Shown here piece after piece: positions 21,579 to 33,581 of a stretch of 56,106 bases of DNA. Source of the stretch: Vitrella brassicaformis (Eukaryota; Sar; Vitrellaceae); assembly GCA_001179505.1 (NCBI GenBank), contig CDMY01000496.1, positions 1 to 56,106 on the forward strand, read 5' to 3'. Below the pieces are notes generated by a model. The model had not been told where the DNA came from and did no database searches. It saw only the letters and a program-made list of their open reading frames with translations. Position numbers and translations under genes: made by a program. Numbering within the stretch: the first letter of the stretch is position 1; every line of letters begins with the position of its first letter.

Positions 21579-24500
21579 ATGGCATCAACCAACCACCATC
21601 GCCCTCCCCTGCCCTCTCCCGCAGCTCAGCCGCCGGTGCAGAGGGCCACAGAGAGGCGCGACAAGCGGCGAGCAGAGAGGCCCAGCCGACAGGCCGCGCA
21701 GGAGAAGGTGGTCGCTAGTGCTGAACGTGCGACTTATAGCAGGGGCGATGGTGCGTCTGAGGACATCCCCACTTCCATCAGCTGCCATGGCATGAGCGAC
21801 TCAGAGCTCCTCCTCGAGGAGGCCTGCAAGTGAGCCACACCATACACACACAGCTGCCATGCACACCATCTGATGTGTGTGAGTGTGCATGTGTCTGGGT
21901 TTGTAAGAAATGTACACAGACATGCACAGCCGAAGATGAAAGGCCATGTTTGGGCGATGCGGGAGGCGTGCGCGCACGATCAGCTGGTGGCAGAAGATCA
22001 GCGCAAGCCTGTGCATCTCAAAGAGCACCACCAGCTCCTCTCGCAGCTGCCGACTCCGTGCTTCCCCGACCTCTCCTTCATGGACGGGCTGCTCTTTCGC
22101 CACGCCCTGCAGGCGTGTGTGGTGCACGGTGCGGCCGGGTCGCTCGAGGCGCTGCTGAGGGAGACGCTCATCAAGCCGACCGAGAAGGACAAGGTGCGGC
22201 TGTGGGTGAGGTGCGGACCAAGAGGGGCGGGAAGGTGCTCGAGTGGGACGACCTGACCCTGGATGCTCTCCATCCATCGTGCCTGTACCGTGACGAACCC
22301 CTCAATCTGGTCACTTCAGGTCCGCAGACAGACAGACAGACAGACACTGACAGAGAGAGAGTGTGGATCTTGTCTGTGTGTTCAGACTATGTGCCGTCCC
22401 CCCTGGTCGCACAGGCGGCCGTGGCCGACGCGCCCATCCAGATCATGAAGGTACTGCCTGAGTGAGCCTGTCGTGCTGGCTGCGTGCAGTGATACGTCCA
22501 TCTGTCTGTGTTATGCAGACGCTGCTGGCGTACAACGCCGATGTGGATGCTCGAGGGCATGCCGGCCAGGCAAATCTTCCTGACCGCCAGCTCAGCTACA
22601 ACACATCCACCGTCGGTAAGCGGCAAGGGAAGATATTGCTGAAACACAGCCTCATTGCATTGCCTTCCGTGTGTGTGCAGGTGCGGCTGCCATGTGCCAC
22701 CATCCGGATATGCTTCGTTTCCTCCTTCGTGAGGCAGAAGCCGACCCCAGGGTCCCGGCAATCGCGACGCTTGAGGACAGACAAGGTAGGTGCCACAGCC
22801 CCCACCTGTCGATGCATGACGTTCCGCCTTTCCTCTCCCCTCCATCCTTCTCACACACAGACCACACCGTTTGTGTGGATGGATGGATGGATGGATGCAG
22901 GCAGGCAGCTGCAGCTGGTGCGATGGAGGAGGGCGGCGGTGTTGACTCACCAGCGGCCGCGGCACACGAGAGGAAGAGGCAGGAGCTGCGCGAGAGAATG
23001 GTGCAGATGGAGGCCATGGCCAGGGCGATGCGGGAGGCGTGCGCACACGACCTGCCGACGCCAGAGGGGCGGCGCAAGCGTGTAGAGGACCACTCGCTGC
23101 TGTCGTCGCTGCCCAAGCCCATGGTCTCCTACATGAACGGCTTCGTGCTGAAGCAGGCCCTCCACTCATGTGCCATGTACGGCTCGGCTGGGTCGCTCGA
23201 CACACTGCTGCAGGACAACTTCATCAAGCCGACGGAGGAGGGCGGCGACGAGGGGCTGCCGGTGGGGCAGGTGCGGGCGACGGACGGGGAGGTTCTCAGC
23301 TGGCGAGACCTCTCGCCTTTCAGCATCGAGCCATTCGAGGGCGAGATGATCGAGCCTGACGGTAAGTGAGTAGGCAAATCAAGTTCGAAGGGCGATATGT
23401 CTGATTACGTCTGGATGGCATCAGGTTATGTGCGGAAGCCGTTGTTGATCGAGGCCATGACGCATGGGTTCTCCAATTGCGCTGATGACGCCACTGTGCT
23501 ACGGATCGTCAAGGTACGCAAGTAGAGAGGCCACATGAGATCATTAAGCCGCCTCACATGGGTCTGCCTGTCTGTCTGCCTCTGTGCAGTCGCTGGTTGA
23601 GTACAATGCCGACGTCAAGGAAATCGGCGTGGTGGCTATGGACTGTAAAACCAGAGAAGTTATGAAGTCACCTGCTGTCGGTGAGTGTCCAGAGGACAGG
23701 GCGAGACAGAAGGAGCAATGCCGGAAGGATGCAAGTCTGACTTGGTGTCCTCAGGTGCTGCTTCTCTGTTCCACTTGCCTGAGGTCCTCGACTACCTTCT
23801 GCAGCAGCCGCGTTGCGACCCGTCAGTCCTCTCTGAGGGGGACTTCATTGCGGGCCTGAATCTTCTTCAGCTCGCCTGCGATGGCAACCAACATGACGAC
23901 GGTGAGTGACTGGTCGATTGAGCCAGACTGACGCGCGCTGATGCTCTTGTGTGTTGCGACAGCTCCCCAGCCCCCTTCTGAGCCCATGGTGGGCACCAAG
24001 AGCCGGAAGAAGGCCACCAGCAAGGGCAAACGGGCCGGCATCGTTGGCCTTGCAGAAGAGGCGGGACAGCAGGCGGCCGGCGGCGTAGCGGCGGAGGCAG
24101 AGCAGAAGGAGGAGGCCCGGCAGTCGCGTGCAGTGGCCACCCTGGAGGTGATCGAACGCCATGGCCTGACGCGCAGCACACCGGCCGAGGCCAAAGGAGG
24201 GCGTCGCAAGAAGCCCGGCCTCAGTCTGCAGTGTCGTGACAAGACTGGCAGCTCTCTGCTGCACGTCGCGGCTGCTAATGGGTGGTCCGGGATTGTCGAG
24301 TGGCTGCTCAAGAGGGGACTGTCGAGTGGCCGTCAACAAAAAGAACGAGACACCCCTCGATGTCGCCCGCACGTCAGCCGCTTTACTTGTTTGGTGTGTT
24401 CAGTCATGTGTGGGTGTGTTGATGGCTCATCTGGAGGCCCGTCACAAGGCGGCGGCTGCCGATCTGCTGCGAGAGGAGGAACAGGCCCGCAAGGAGGAGG

Positions 24501-26815
24501 AGAGGGCCGCCAGAAAGCGCGAGCAGAAGCGTCTCAAGGTGCCCTTCCAGTGGACCGCTGCACACATGGATACTGCATGTGTGTGTCATTGCCTTCAGCG
24601 ATTGGCGGCTGAACAGGCCGAGTCAGCGGCAGATGGCGAGATGGAGGAGGCCGACGACACACAGCACGAGACTGAAGAAGTAGATCAGGTGACGGAGGAA
24701 GCTGCTGCGCCGAGCTGCCCGCCAGACACACAGCGACAGGTGCAGACAGCCACCGACACTTCTACCCAATACCCCCATCTGCTGTCCTTCTGTGTGTGGC
24801 GCACAGTGTCGAGCCCGCCTTCTCTGACGCCCCGGGTGACCACCAGCAGCAGCGAAATGTCCTCAGCCAGAAGCCTCCAGCTGATGTCGGCCCTTCGGCA
24901 TTCGCTCCTCTTCCTCTCTCCCCTGCTCATGGCACATCAGCGAGCCATTCGTTCGCTGCCCAGCGGCCGTCCAGCTCATCGTAAGGCACTCAGAGGGGAC
25001 CCACCCACACACCGAGTGACTCGCTCTGTCGTGTGTGTGTGTGGGTCATCTATCCATCCGTCAGGTCCTCATTTGTCGACCCGCCGGCGTCATCGACGGT
25101 CAGCACGACGCCCGCCGACCGGCCCTCCTCCGCGCAGACGTCAACCCGACAAGACCAGTGACTCCCAAACATAGCCCCAATGTCAATGTGGTCTGTAGCT
25201 GTCAATGTGGCTGTGTGGCTGTGTGTATGCAGGTTCTGTCCGGCTGATGTGACGGCTCAGTTGCGGGCTGACCTGAACGGATGCATCGACAAGAAGGAGA
25301 GGTCAGACAACACACACAACACGGCCATGTGTGTCATACCAATGTGTTTTGTTCCGTGTGTGTGCAGTCTGGAGGATCAGTACAGGGATCTGTTGGCTGC
25401 CCGTCGGTGGGCGGCCGATCGCGTCAAGGAGCTCAAGACAAACATACGACGACTCGAATACGTCACTCCCAAGTGAGCGATACACACGAGGAGAGGGCCC
25501 CACACATTAGCTCCACTCTGTGTGCTGTTGATGCAGCCTTAGCCACGATGTGTTGGTGTCCCTCGCCACGGCTGCCGAAGTGCGTGAGTTTGAGGCAAAG
25601 ATCAGCCGCGAAGAGGTGCGGCTCGACGAGCTGCTGGTGGCCGCCGCCCAACATGCAATGCGGCTCCAGAGCGGCGCAATCAAACCCACAAAGGCACCCG
25701 CAGCCGAGCCGCAGAGCGCCTTAGGCGCAGCAGCTGCTGGGTCTGCCTCCACGCCGATGTCCACGGCTGAAGGGTGGGTGGGACGGAAGGAAGACGAACC
25801 GTCTATTCCCACGTCGGCGTCTTGTGTGCATCAATCAGGTGTGGCATGCCGGTATGTGGGGCGATGCGGGTGATGTTGAATGAATCGTCGACTGAGCATC
25901 AGCTGCTCGAGGCCATACAGCACATCCAATACGACATAGACCAGTAAGAGAGAACAGTCCCTATGGTAGTGGCCAGAAGGAAGCCATCCATCGCCCTTGA
26001 TCTGTCTGCCTGTCAGGTTGGAGGGTGACATCTCTCGGATGACGCACGAGCACAGCGAGATAGAGGCCTCACTACAGCCGCTCGAGCAAGAGCACCACAC
26101 ACTGCAGCACGAGGCAAAGAAACGGTCAGCAATTGCCCACCGATACACAAAGCCGGGCCGGGAATGCATCTCTCCGTCTGCCTGTCTGCCCATGGTCAGG
26201 CTGACCCCTGCTCGTCTGGAGTCGCTCAGCAGCGTGACAGCGGTGGAGGCCTTCCAGCGTGACATCAAGAGCGCCAAACAACAGCTGCGGGAGCTGTCCA
26301 AAGAGGCCACGATCCAGCGGACAATACTCGAGAAGGAGGGGGGCCGAGCGGCCAACAGTCGTATTCTTCCCATGTCAGCAGGTCAGTGGACACACACACG
26401 AATCGCATACCACCCTTGTCCGTGTGTGTGTGTGTGTGTGTGTGCAGAAGTGTCTGTGTGAGGGTTGCTGGCGTGACGTGGCGGCGCGACACGAGGCGGC
26501 CAAGAAGAAGAAGGCCCACCTGGGGGCGCTGCAGCGGCGAGTGCCTGACGACATTGCCCGTGACGCCTAGCTCAAGTGTCCGCTGTGCAACCAGGAGGCC
26601 CACTACGCCAGCACCGTCGACGGCATTCGAACAGCCACGTGAGCAGCAACAGACAGAGACAGCCGGTAGACCGACGTGTGCGTAGCTATAGCTCTCATGC
26701 GCCGATGGATGGCGCGGACTCAAATCAGTCAGTCAGTCATCGCTGTATGTGCAGATCCATACCTCTGGATATGGTGGCAGACAGACCTCTTTACTCGGCT
26801 GCATGGATGTCGTGA
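21579..26815 (+). pseudogene. Ankyrin-repeat and coiled-coil protein gene with several frame breaks
   Basis: A long multi-exon gene read from ATG 21579 to TGA 26813-26815. It begins with a basic Ala/Arg-rich exon. Two paralogous units follow (21920-22790 and 22910-23900), each with MREACAHD, a SxMxGxxxxxAL-type helix pair and IKPTE, then ankyrin-like segments (AAMCHHPDMLRFLLREAE; AASLFHLPEVLDYLLQ). A canonical ankyrin repeat (LLHVAAANGWSGIVEWLL, NETPLDVAR) lies at 24230-24370. Then come a charged coiled coil (EEEQARKEEERAARKREQ), a Pro/Ser tail, more coiled coil at 25229-26340, and CLCEGCW and CPLCNQEAHYA, possible zinc ligands. Frame is lost at about 22190-22200, 24310 (GGGG) and 26335 (G run), and an in-frame TAG lies at 26568-26570. 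Elsewhere splice phases close, which argues for assembly indels or recent decay. Ankyrin proteins mediate protein contacts; the partner is unknown. Confidence 0.65.
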
Positions 26816-27634
26816 GTGAGGTGACGGACAGTGTGTGCATGGTTCCGGCGTGTGCGTGTGTGCCCTTTATTGTATGTGAATACCACTTTGCCACCGTCTC
26901 ACACACAGATGGTTTGAGAGAGAGACTGTCTGTCTGTATTGCGGACATACAAGGGTCGTTCAAACAAGACACACACCAATGTTGTGCCATCTTACGTGTC
27001 AAATCATCTCAAACCATTGATCCGCCCGTCCGTCGTAGCAGCAAGTTTGAGTAGCTAGGTGAAACGTTGCTCTGCTCGCGTTGCGCTGACCAGGCCGCTC
27101 CTCAGAAGTCCAGTGACAGCAACAACTGAACGATGAGACGAGACCGGCTGGTTGGTCTGGTGGACTATCTCCACCCCAACCGACCCGCACTACACACAGG
27201 ACAGATAAACACAGAGCGAAAAAACGACCGACCGACCGACCAATCAATCAATCAACCCATGCAGTTGAGCCACCCACCACCGTCTTTCGAAAAACACCGA
27301 AAGGAAACAAAGCTGATAGATGGGTAGCTTAAACAGGACAATAAGCATGCAATAGGGTACCGTGCCTGCGTACGTAGCCGTGTGCGTGTCCGCAACTGAT
27401 ACATTCACACACACACGCTCTCTCAATCGCAATCGAACGGGCCGGCAGGCAGGAAGTCAACACGTCAGTCGACCAAGACCCCACTGCAGTCAAATCAGTC
27501 AGAACGAAACGCCTTTTGTACGCCTTATCTTATAAGAAGTAGTACGCACCTGTACGCACCTTATAACTTACGTATCTAGCTCTCTCTCTCTCTCTGTGCC
27601 TGTCTGAGTGTGTATGTCTGCGTCCAATGCCTGC
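26816..27634. other. Convergent intergenic region
   Basis: About 820 bp between two convergent genes. CGAC and AATC tetranucleotide runs near 27225-27255. I see no gene. Confidence 0.5.
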
Positions 27635-28638
27635 TCAGATCTTCGCGGCCATCTCCTCCTCCTCTCTGCTCTTGCCGTACAGCTGGGGCTTGATGTGTCC
27701 GTTGGCACCGTCGTCGCCCGGGGCCTTCCTGGGCAGCAGCACGTGCTTGTAAAGCAGAGGCAGCGACACTAGGATGATGGACAGGATCAGCGTCATCATC
27801 ACGATCTCGTTGACGGGGATGACAGCAACGCACACCTGACCAACACACACAATTAGTGGATGGGTGGATGGATTGATGGCGCGTCCCATACGTACCAGTA
27901 CGACCAGCATGATGGCCAGCCATATGGTTGAGCCGATGTGTCGCGCCCAGGGGGCGTACACCATGGTGTAGCACCCAATAGACGTAATGCACCGAAGCAT
28001 GCCGCTGGCCGATTCAACCGCACACGCAACACAAGCACAAGCGTGAATGTCCATCCATCCGTCCATCTGTGCAGTGTGTGTGTGTGTTGGTGCTGTGATG
28101 CTTACTTGGCCCATCCCGGCACAGGGTGGTCCTCGTGAGCGCCTCCCTCATCGATGGCGGGGATGCCCATGAGCCAGAGCATCACCCCACAGATGCCCGC
28201 CACCACTATCATCCCGATGTACCGGCGCCGCCCCTCTCGCGGCAGACTGGGCAGCTCGCTCACATAGAACTCCAGCCACACGGCCAGCGCACCCATCATC
28301 ACAGCCGCCACCAAGTAGAAGGCGATATCGTCAGGGTGGATGAACTTCTTGTTGTCGCCATCTGGGTCACGCATCAGCAGCACGGCCCATCCCAGTGCCT
28401 GCCCCAGGTTGAGGAGGGCGTGCATGCCCGTGATGGCCGCTGCCGCCTCCCACTCTCGGTATTGAGGGAAGGCGAGCGCGAGTGCGAAGAGGGCGCTGAG
28501 TGCGAGGAATACGGCGTGGAATGCCGCCCAGGGGGGAGGGGTGAGCGCACCGTTGACACACGCGAACACGATAAGAATGACCCCTACGGCCGCGCTGCAG
28601 CCGACGAAGGCCATGGGAGCCCCGCGCACAGAACCCAT
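27635..28638 (-). CDS. Multi-pass membrane protein of unknown family
   Basis: Three exons (28638-28106, 28004-27896, 27835-27635) close in phase to 280 residues. About seven hydrophobic segments are visible: AFVGCSAAVGVILIVFACV, FHAVFLALSALFALALAF, ITGMHALLNLGQALGWAVLL, IAFYLVAAVMMGALAVWLEF, YIGMIVVAGICGVMLWLMG, TIWLAIMLVVLVCVAVI and MTLILSIILVSLPLLY. The soluble C-terminal tail ends in an acidic and basic cluster (KSREEEEMAAKI). Likely an integral membrane protein with a cytosolic tail. I cannot assign transport or enzyme activity. Divergent partner at 28760. Confidence 0.78.
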
Positions 28639-28759
28639 TCTCACGTCGCGGGAAGAGAGACCGGAGAATGCGCAAAAAGATTGAGCAGTCTGCAAGCTCA
28701 GCTCACACCTTCTTTTTTGCGAGCTTTGAAGAAAGGAAAGACAGAAGCCCCCGTTTTGC
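28639..28759. promoter_or_regulatory. Compact bidirectional promoter with TGCGAGCT
   Basis: Only 121 bp separate the divergent start codons at 28638 and 28760. TGCGAGCT at 28718-28725 directly follows a T-run; a GCGCAAAAAGA tract lies near 28667. Confidence 0.6.
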
Positions 28760-30954
28760 ATGGGAGCTCATCTTTACCGGCCCCTGCCTGTTCACGAAAT
28801 GGTCAAATTACACGAAAAGCTGTGCCGCTGACATCATTTGATTCTCTGCCTTGTCTGTGCCTGTCTGTCTGTCTGTTGTGGCTGTGTTGTGCAGCCAACG
28901 GGCGGTCGGGATGTCGAATTTGTGCCGCAGTACAAAGGTGGGTATCTGTGCGACGAATAATGACAGACAGGGGGCGTCTTGATTTGTTGTGTGGTGACTG
29001 TCTGTGCTGTGTGTCGATGGTATTGATTTGCAGTGTGGCCGGGCAACAATCGATTCTACTGCGGAGGTGCGCATGATGCTTCGCAGACAGACAGACACTC
29101 ACGCAGACAGGCGGACAGGCAGACGGACAGGGCTGGACTGTGTTGTGTTGTGCGAGCAGGTCGTTGTGTGACTGGTCCTGAGCCGGGCTATCTTGCAGTG
29201 ACTGTCCTGCTCATACTGATCCCATCCGGCGGATTCTTCGTCACCGTGTAAGGGACAACAGCATTCACATACGCTCTCTCTCGGCTGCAGTGTATATATG
29301 TCTTGTGTGCTGCAGTGTTCCGTTGGTGTGTGGCCATGAGATGTGGTGGGTGATACTGCTGCCCATCGCCCCTCTCTTCCCCGCCACACTCGTGTTGCTG
29401 CTCGCTGCTGCATTCACTGAACCCGGCATGTAAGCTACAGCGCGTGAGGGTCTGTGTGGCTGGCCATATCTCCCATGTGTGTGTATCTATTGTGTAGTCT
29501 GCCGCGCCGCAATCCTCCGCCAGAGGAGATCCCCCAAACAAACGAAGGCAAGCCATCGATGGATGGATGGATGGATGGATGGAGGAGTGGATGTCTGTGT
29601 GTGTTGGTGGATTCAATGGGTCCATTGTGCAGCTCGGGAGAAGGAGGTGATCATCAACGGATGCTCAATCATTCTCAAGTGGTGCCGTAAGTCGACACAA
29701 CGGCCGCAAGATCGTCCACGTGTTATGCCATTTTTCTGTGTGTGTTGTGTCATCAGCGACGTGCAAGATTTGGCGCCCGCCCCGGTCGAAGCACTGCGTG
29801 TTCTGTGACAACTGCGTGCAGAGATTCGACCACCACTGCCCATGGTACTCACCATACACACACACACAATGCGCTAAGATAGCACAACGAGGCGTCATAT
29901 TTCTCTCTGTGTATTGTTTGTTGTAGGGTGTCGAATTGTGTGGGTCTTCGTAACTACCGGTTCTTTGTGTTGTTTGTGTTTTCGTGTACGCTCTGGGCAT
30001 TCTATGTCGTCGTCGTCGACGCATACGCACTCGTGGTACACACACACACACACGCAGGGACTGACACACATAGACCTGCCACACACAAACACCGTCTTTT
30101 TTGTGGGTGTGTGTGCGTGTGTGGATGGCTGGATGGCAGAGTTTGGCCTACGTCGGCCACCACATGTCTGTGCCGCTGCTCATCGACACCATGAAAGAAC
30201 ACCCAATATGGTGCGGACGGACCGACGGACACAATACACATTGTCTGTCTCTCTCACAGATGTGTGTGTGTGTGTATGATCACCGTGGCAGCACGTTGGT
30301 GTTGGTGTTTACTTTCTGCATGTTGTGTCCTCTGGTGAATCTGAGCATTTTCCACTGCTACCTCACGGCGAGAAACCTCACCACCAACGAAGAGGTACCA
30401 CACACACAAATGGACAGACAGACAGACGGAGACGGAGGAAGATGCCTGTGTGTGCGCGCGTCTATCTGAGCAGATAAAGGAGCTATATGGGCAGAAGAAT
30501 CCTTTCTCATTAGGTATCATGTGCACAGAGGAACCTGCTGTGGCGCACACACCGGGCATGCTACGCTGGCTGTCTGTCTGGCTATCTGCCGTCTTCGTGC
30601 AGGTCTTCGCGGCAACTGCAGGGAAGCTTTCTGTCTAGAGAGAGAACCAAGGTATGCACTCATACTCGAAACACCCGCAAGCACCCCCCACACGCACTCA
30701 TCTCTCTCTGTGTTATCTGCAGCAAGATTTTATGGCGGCAACCGGTGTGTGTGCCGACCTGCCCCCCTCTCCCAGCAACCCTGGTTGCGCCATCTCCATC
30801 CCCACGCACAGCAGGCTCCCACACATCAGCACGGTCACTGGCTGTCGTCACGCCGACCGAGAGGGGAGACCGGGACAGGCGAGAGAGGGAGCGTGTTGGT
30901 GTTGGTGCTGATGAGTGGCGTGTGGAGCAGATGGAGAGGGGGGAGGGCACTTGA
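28760..30954 (+). CDS. DHHC-type protein S-palmitoyltransferase
   Basis: A multi-exon gene encoding the full zf-DHHC architecture. N-terminal WPGNNRFYC and [10 protein letters not shown] are followed by two membrane segments ([37 protein letters not shown]). Then EPGILPRR (DPG-type motif), the Cys-rich domain ([18 protein letters not shown]) with catalytic DHHC in RFDHHCPW and [10 protein letters not shown], two further membrane segments ([35 protein letters not shown]), LTTNEE (TTxE motif) and [14 protein letters not shown]. This enzyme family attaches palmitate to Cys of target proteins at Golgi, endosomal or plasma membranes. The start at 28760 gives a 14-codon first exon (ends 28801) in phase with exon 2 at 28895. 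The small-repeat region at 29550-29640 leaves one junction uncertain. The Arg/Pro-rich tail ends at 30954. Confidence 0.9.
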
Positions 30955-31311
30955 CCTCACTGACATGTGTGATGTGGTCGATAGATATAGAGTGCCAGAC
31001 AGACAGACAGACAGACAAAGCTAAGTCAGGGCTTTTTTGCTCTCTTGTCTCTGTCTGTGTGTGTGTGTCTGTCTGTCTGTGTCTGTCTGTCTGTCTTGTG
31101 CGTGCGCAAGTAAGGTGAGATGGATGCAGACACGATGACACGATTGCATTAACTCACATTGTGACGACTGTCAAGGATCCCCCTGTCCATCGACCCACCC
31201 ACAGAGCGTCTCAGATGCCCTTGCACACACACTCGCGTAGACCATCCATCCATCCACCCAAACAGATCTATACATCCATGCGCCCCTCTGCGTGCCTCTC
31301 TCTGTCTTGTC
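30955..31311. other. Convergent spacer with TGTC/GACA repeats
   Basis: GACA repeat near 30997-31017 and TGTC repeats at 31060-31095 form opposite-sense tracts that could pair. No gene seen. Confidence 0.5.
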
Positions 31312-32206
31312 TCACTCCATGCCCCCCTTTGTTGCATTGTTGTCCATGCCCATGTTGGCAAAGGCCGTCTCGATGTCGGGGGTGATGACCATCCGCTTCT
31401 GCACCGGACCTGATCCATGAGACACCCAAAACACACACGCGCACGTGTCAACCATCATGCATGTGCATCTGCATCAGCAGCTGCACACCATACCGAGAAA
31501 GGTGAGCTCAGAGCTGCCGACCACGCAGCCGACATCCTGGTGACATACACACACAGAGAGAGGGGGCAGCGACATGCTTGCGTCTGCGTCGTTTCGTTTC
31601 TTTTCGTTTCGTGTTGTGTTGTGTGCGCGTGCCTGTGCGAATTGGCATTCGGACCCCTGGTCGATGTTGAACAGGTGGTCGCCCAGCTGCAGCTTCACCC
31701 GGCCCGACTTGTATATCAACAACTTGCCTGTAGTGTGCACACACAGACGTGTATAAACATCCACCCACGCAGATCAGCCGATGGCGTTGTTTGCCGGTCG
31801 GTTTGCGCGGGTACCTAGTTTTCCCTCTGGTAGCTGGTCGATTGAAGAGCTCATGTAAGCCGGGGGCGGCTGCAGCTTGCTCTCCTCCTTCTTGCGACCT
31901 CCCTTGCGCGACGACGCATCTGTCCACAATCACACCAACCAACACACATGCACTCATCCACCCATCCATCCATCCATCCATCCATCCAGAATCTACCCAC
32001 CTGCCGCTGGCCTCTTGTCCTCCTCTGCACCATCCTGCTGTTGCTGCTGCAGCTCGTCGCTGTCTGCCGATGTAGGTGGCTGTGTTGCCGCCCGGCCAGC
32101 GGTGGACCTGTCCCTGTCGATGGCGGGCAGCCTGTTGGGGAACTGCATGATGAAGAAGTCACGGTCGTCGCTCCCGCCATACGCTGGCGGCAGCCTGACA
32201 CACACA

Positions 32207-32241
<35 letters not shown>

Positions 32242-33388
32242 GGCAATACATATCGGTGTCTGGCTCCTTGTGCGGATGTGCGTGTGCGTCTGTACATTGC
32301 GTCCATTTCGGCGTCTCTGTTGAAGAGGACTGCTGCATTGCGGTTCACCTCGTCCACATGCTTGACGGTGGGACGTTTGGCCGACACTCGAGGCTCATCT
32401 GCGGACGCCCTGCTCACCTGCAAACACACACAGGCATCCGGACACATGTGTGTGTATGTGTGCATGGGGGGTGTTGAAAAGCAGCTCACTCACTGGTTTC
32501 TCGCCGTCACTCTTGTCGGTTGCATCTCTCTCTCCCTGCTGCTGGTGGTGCTGCTGGTGGTCCTGTCCGTCCTCGTCTTCCCTCACCACAAATGGCAGGG
32601 TGGTTGGGGCATACACGCTGAACTCCCCGCCGGCCTCCGCCCAGCTAAGGTCCATCAAATCCTTGCTCTTCCCCTGCTGCTGCTGACCCTTGCTCCGCTT
32701 CTGCCGGTAATACTGCAGATGCGCCGCCCTCGCCCGGTCCCGCTGCTCGTCCCTCTCCTCCGCCGCCCTCCCCTCCCCCCTTTTCTGCTTCCCCCGTGCG
32801 GCGTCCTTCCTCTCTGCTGCCGTCCGCTGCTGCATCTGCATCGCTGCCGTCTGTCGGGACGCCTCACGCAACGCGGCAATAGCGGACGGCAGCGTGCCTG
32901 TTGCCTGCTGCTGCTCGACAGCAGCAGGGTCCACTCGCTGCCTCTGCAGACGGACATTGGGGGCGAAAACCTTGCTACGATGGGCGGGGGCCGATGAGCT
33001 GCTGATGCCCGTGACCATGCCGGGCGCAGCGGGGGATTCGTTGATGGAGCTCAGGCGGCCTGCTGGGCCGTCGACTGCGAGGGTTGGTGACGCGAATGGC
33101 CGGGAAGATGGTGCCGGTGGCGCGGTGGCCGGGCCGGCGGGGGATGGTTGACCTGCCGCTGATGCTGATGCCGCTGCTGATGCTTGTGCCTGTGGTTGAG
33201 GTCCTCCCATGAGGAAGCCGGAGCTGAGGAAGCGACGCGTCGACACTGAAAGAATCAACACACAATCCAACAGACGATGAGAGAATGCATCACGCCTGGG
33301 TGTGAGCAGGCGTGATATGACTTGACTTACCAGGTGCAGCATCTTCGGTTCGCTGGCCCTTGCCGGACTGCCGACGCGGACCACTCAT
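31312..33388 (-). CDS. RPC4: DNA-directed RNA polymerase III subunit RPC4
   Basis: Eight exons (33388-33331, 33245-32494, 32417-32296, 32194-32001, 31919-31815, 31727-31633, 31536-31494, 31409-31312) close in phase to 488 residues. The C-terminal half carries the RPC4/Rpc53 signature: DRDFFIMQFPNRLPAI, GKLLIYKSGRVKLQLGDHLF, QDVGCVVGSSELTFLG and VQKRMVITPDIETAFANMG. The N-terminal part is low-complexity, Ala/Pro/Gln-rich with a charged coiled coil (RDRARAAHLQYYRQKRSKG), and includes KDLMDLSWAEAGGEFSVYAP. RPC4 pairs with RPC5 in a TFIIF-like subcomplex of Pol III that acts in initiation and termination on tRNA and 5S genes. One intron uses a GC donor (31632-31631). Divergent partner at 33582. 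Confidence 0.9.
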
Positions 33389-33581
33389 CTATTCTATCGT
33401 CACTGATCAATCCTCCGTCACTCACACGATGAATGAGTCTCAACAACACTGTGATGTCAGGGTAGCCTGCTGCGGATTCGCGCGATTCGGCTCCTGCTTT
33501 TTTCTGTTCCCCTCATGCGAGCTGAAGCTCGCAGAGGAGCAGGGGAAAATCGCAAAAAAAGCCTCAGATGTGTGGACCGTC
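33389..33581. promoter_or_regulatory. Bidirectional promoter with palindromic TGCGAGCT pair
   Basis: TGCGAGCT at 33516-33523 and its reverse complement AGCTCGCA at 33526-33533, separated by two bases, form an 18-bp palindrome between divergent starts at 33388 and 33582. An A-run (CGCAAAAAAAGCC) follows near 33551. Confidence 0.65.
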
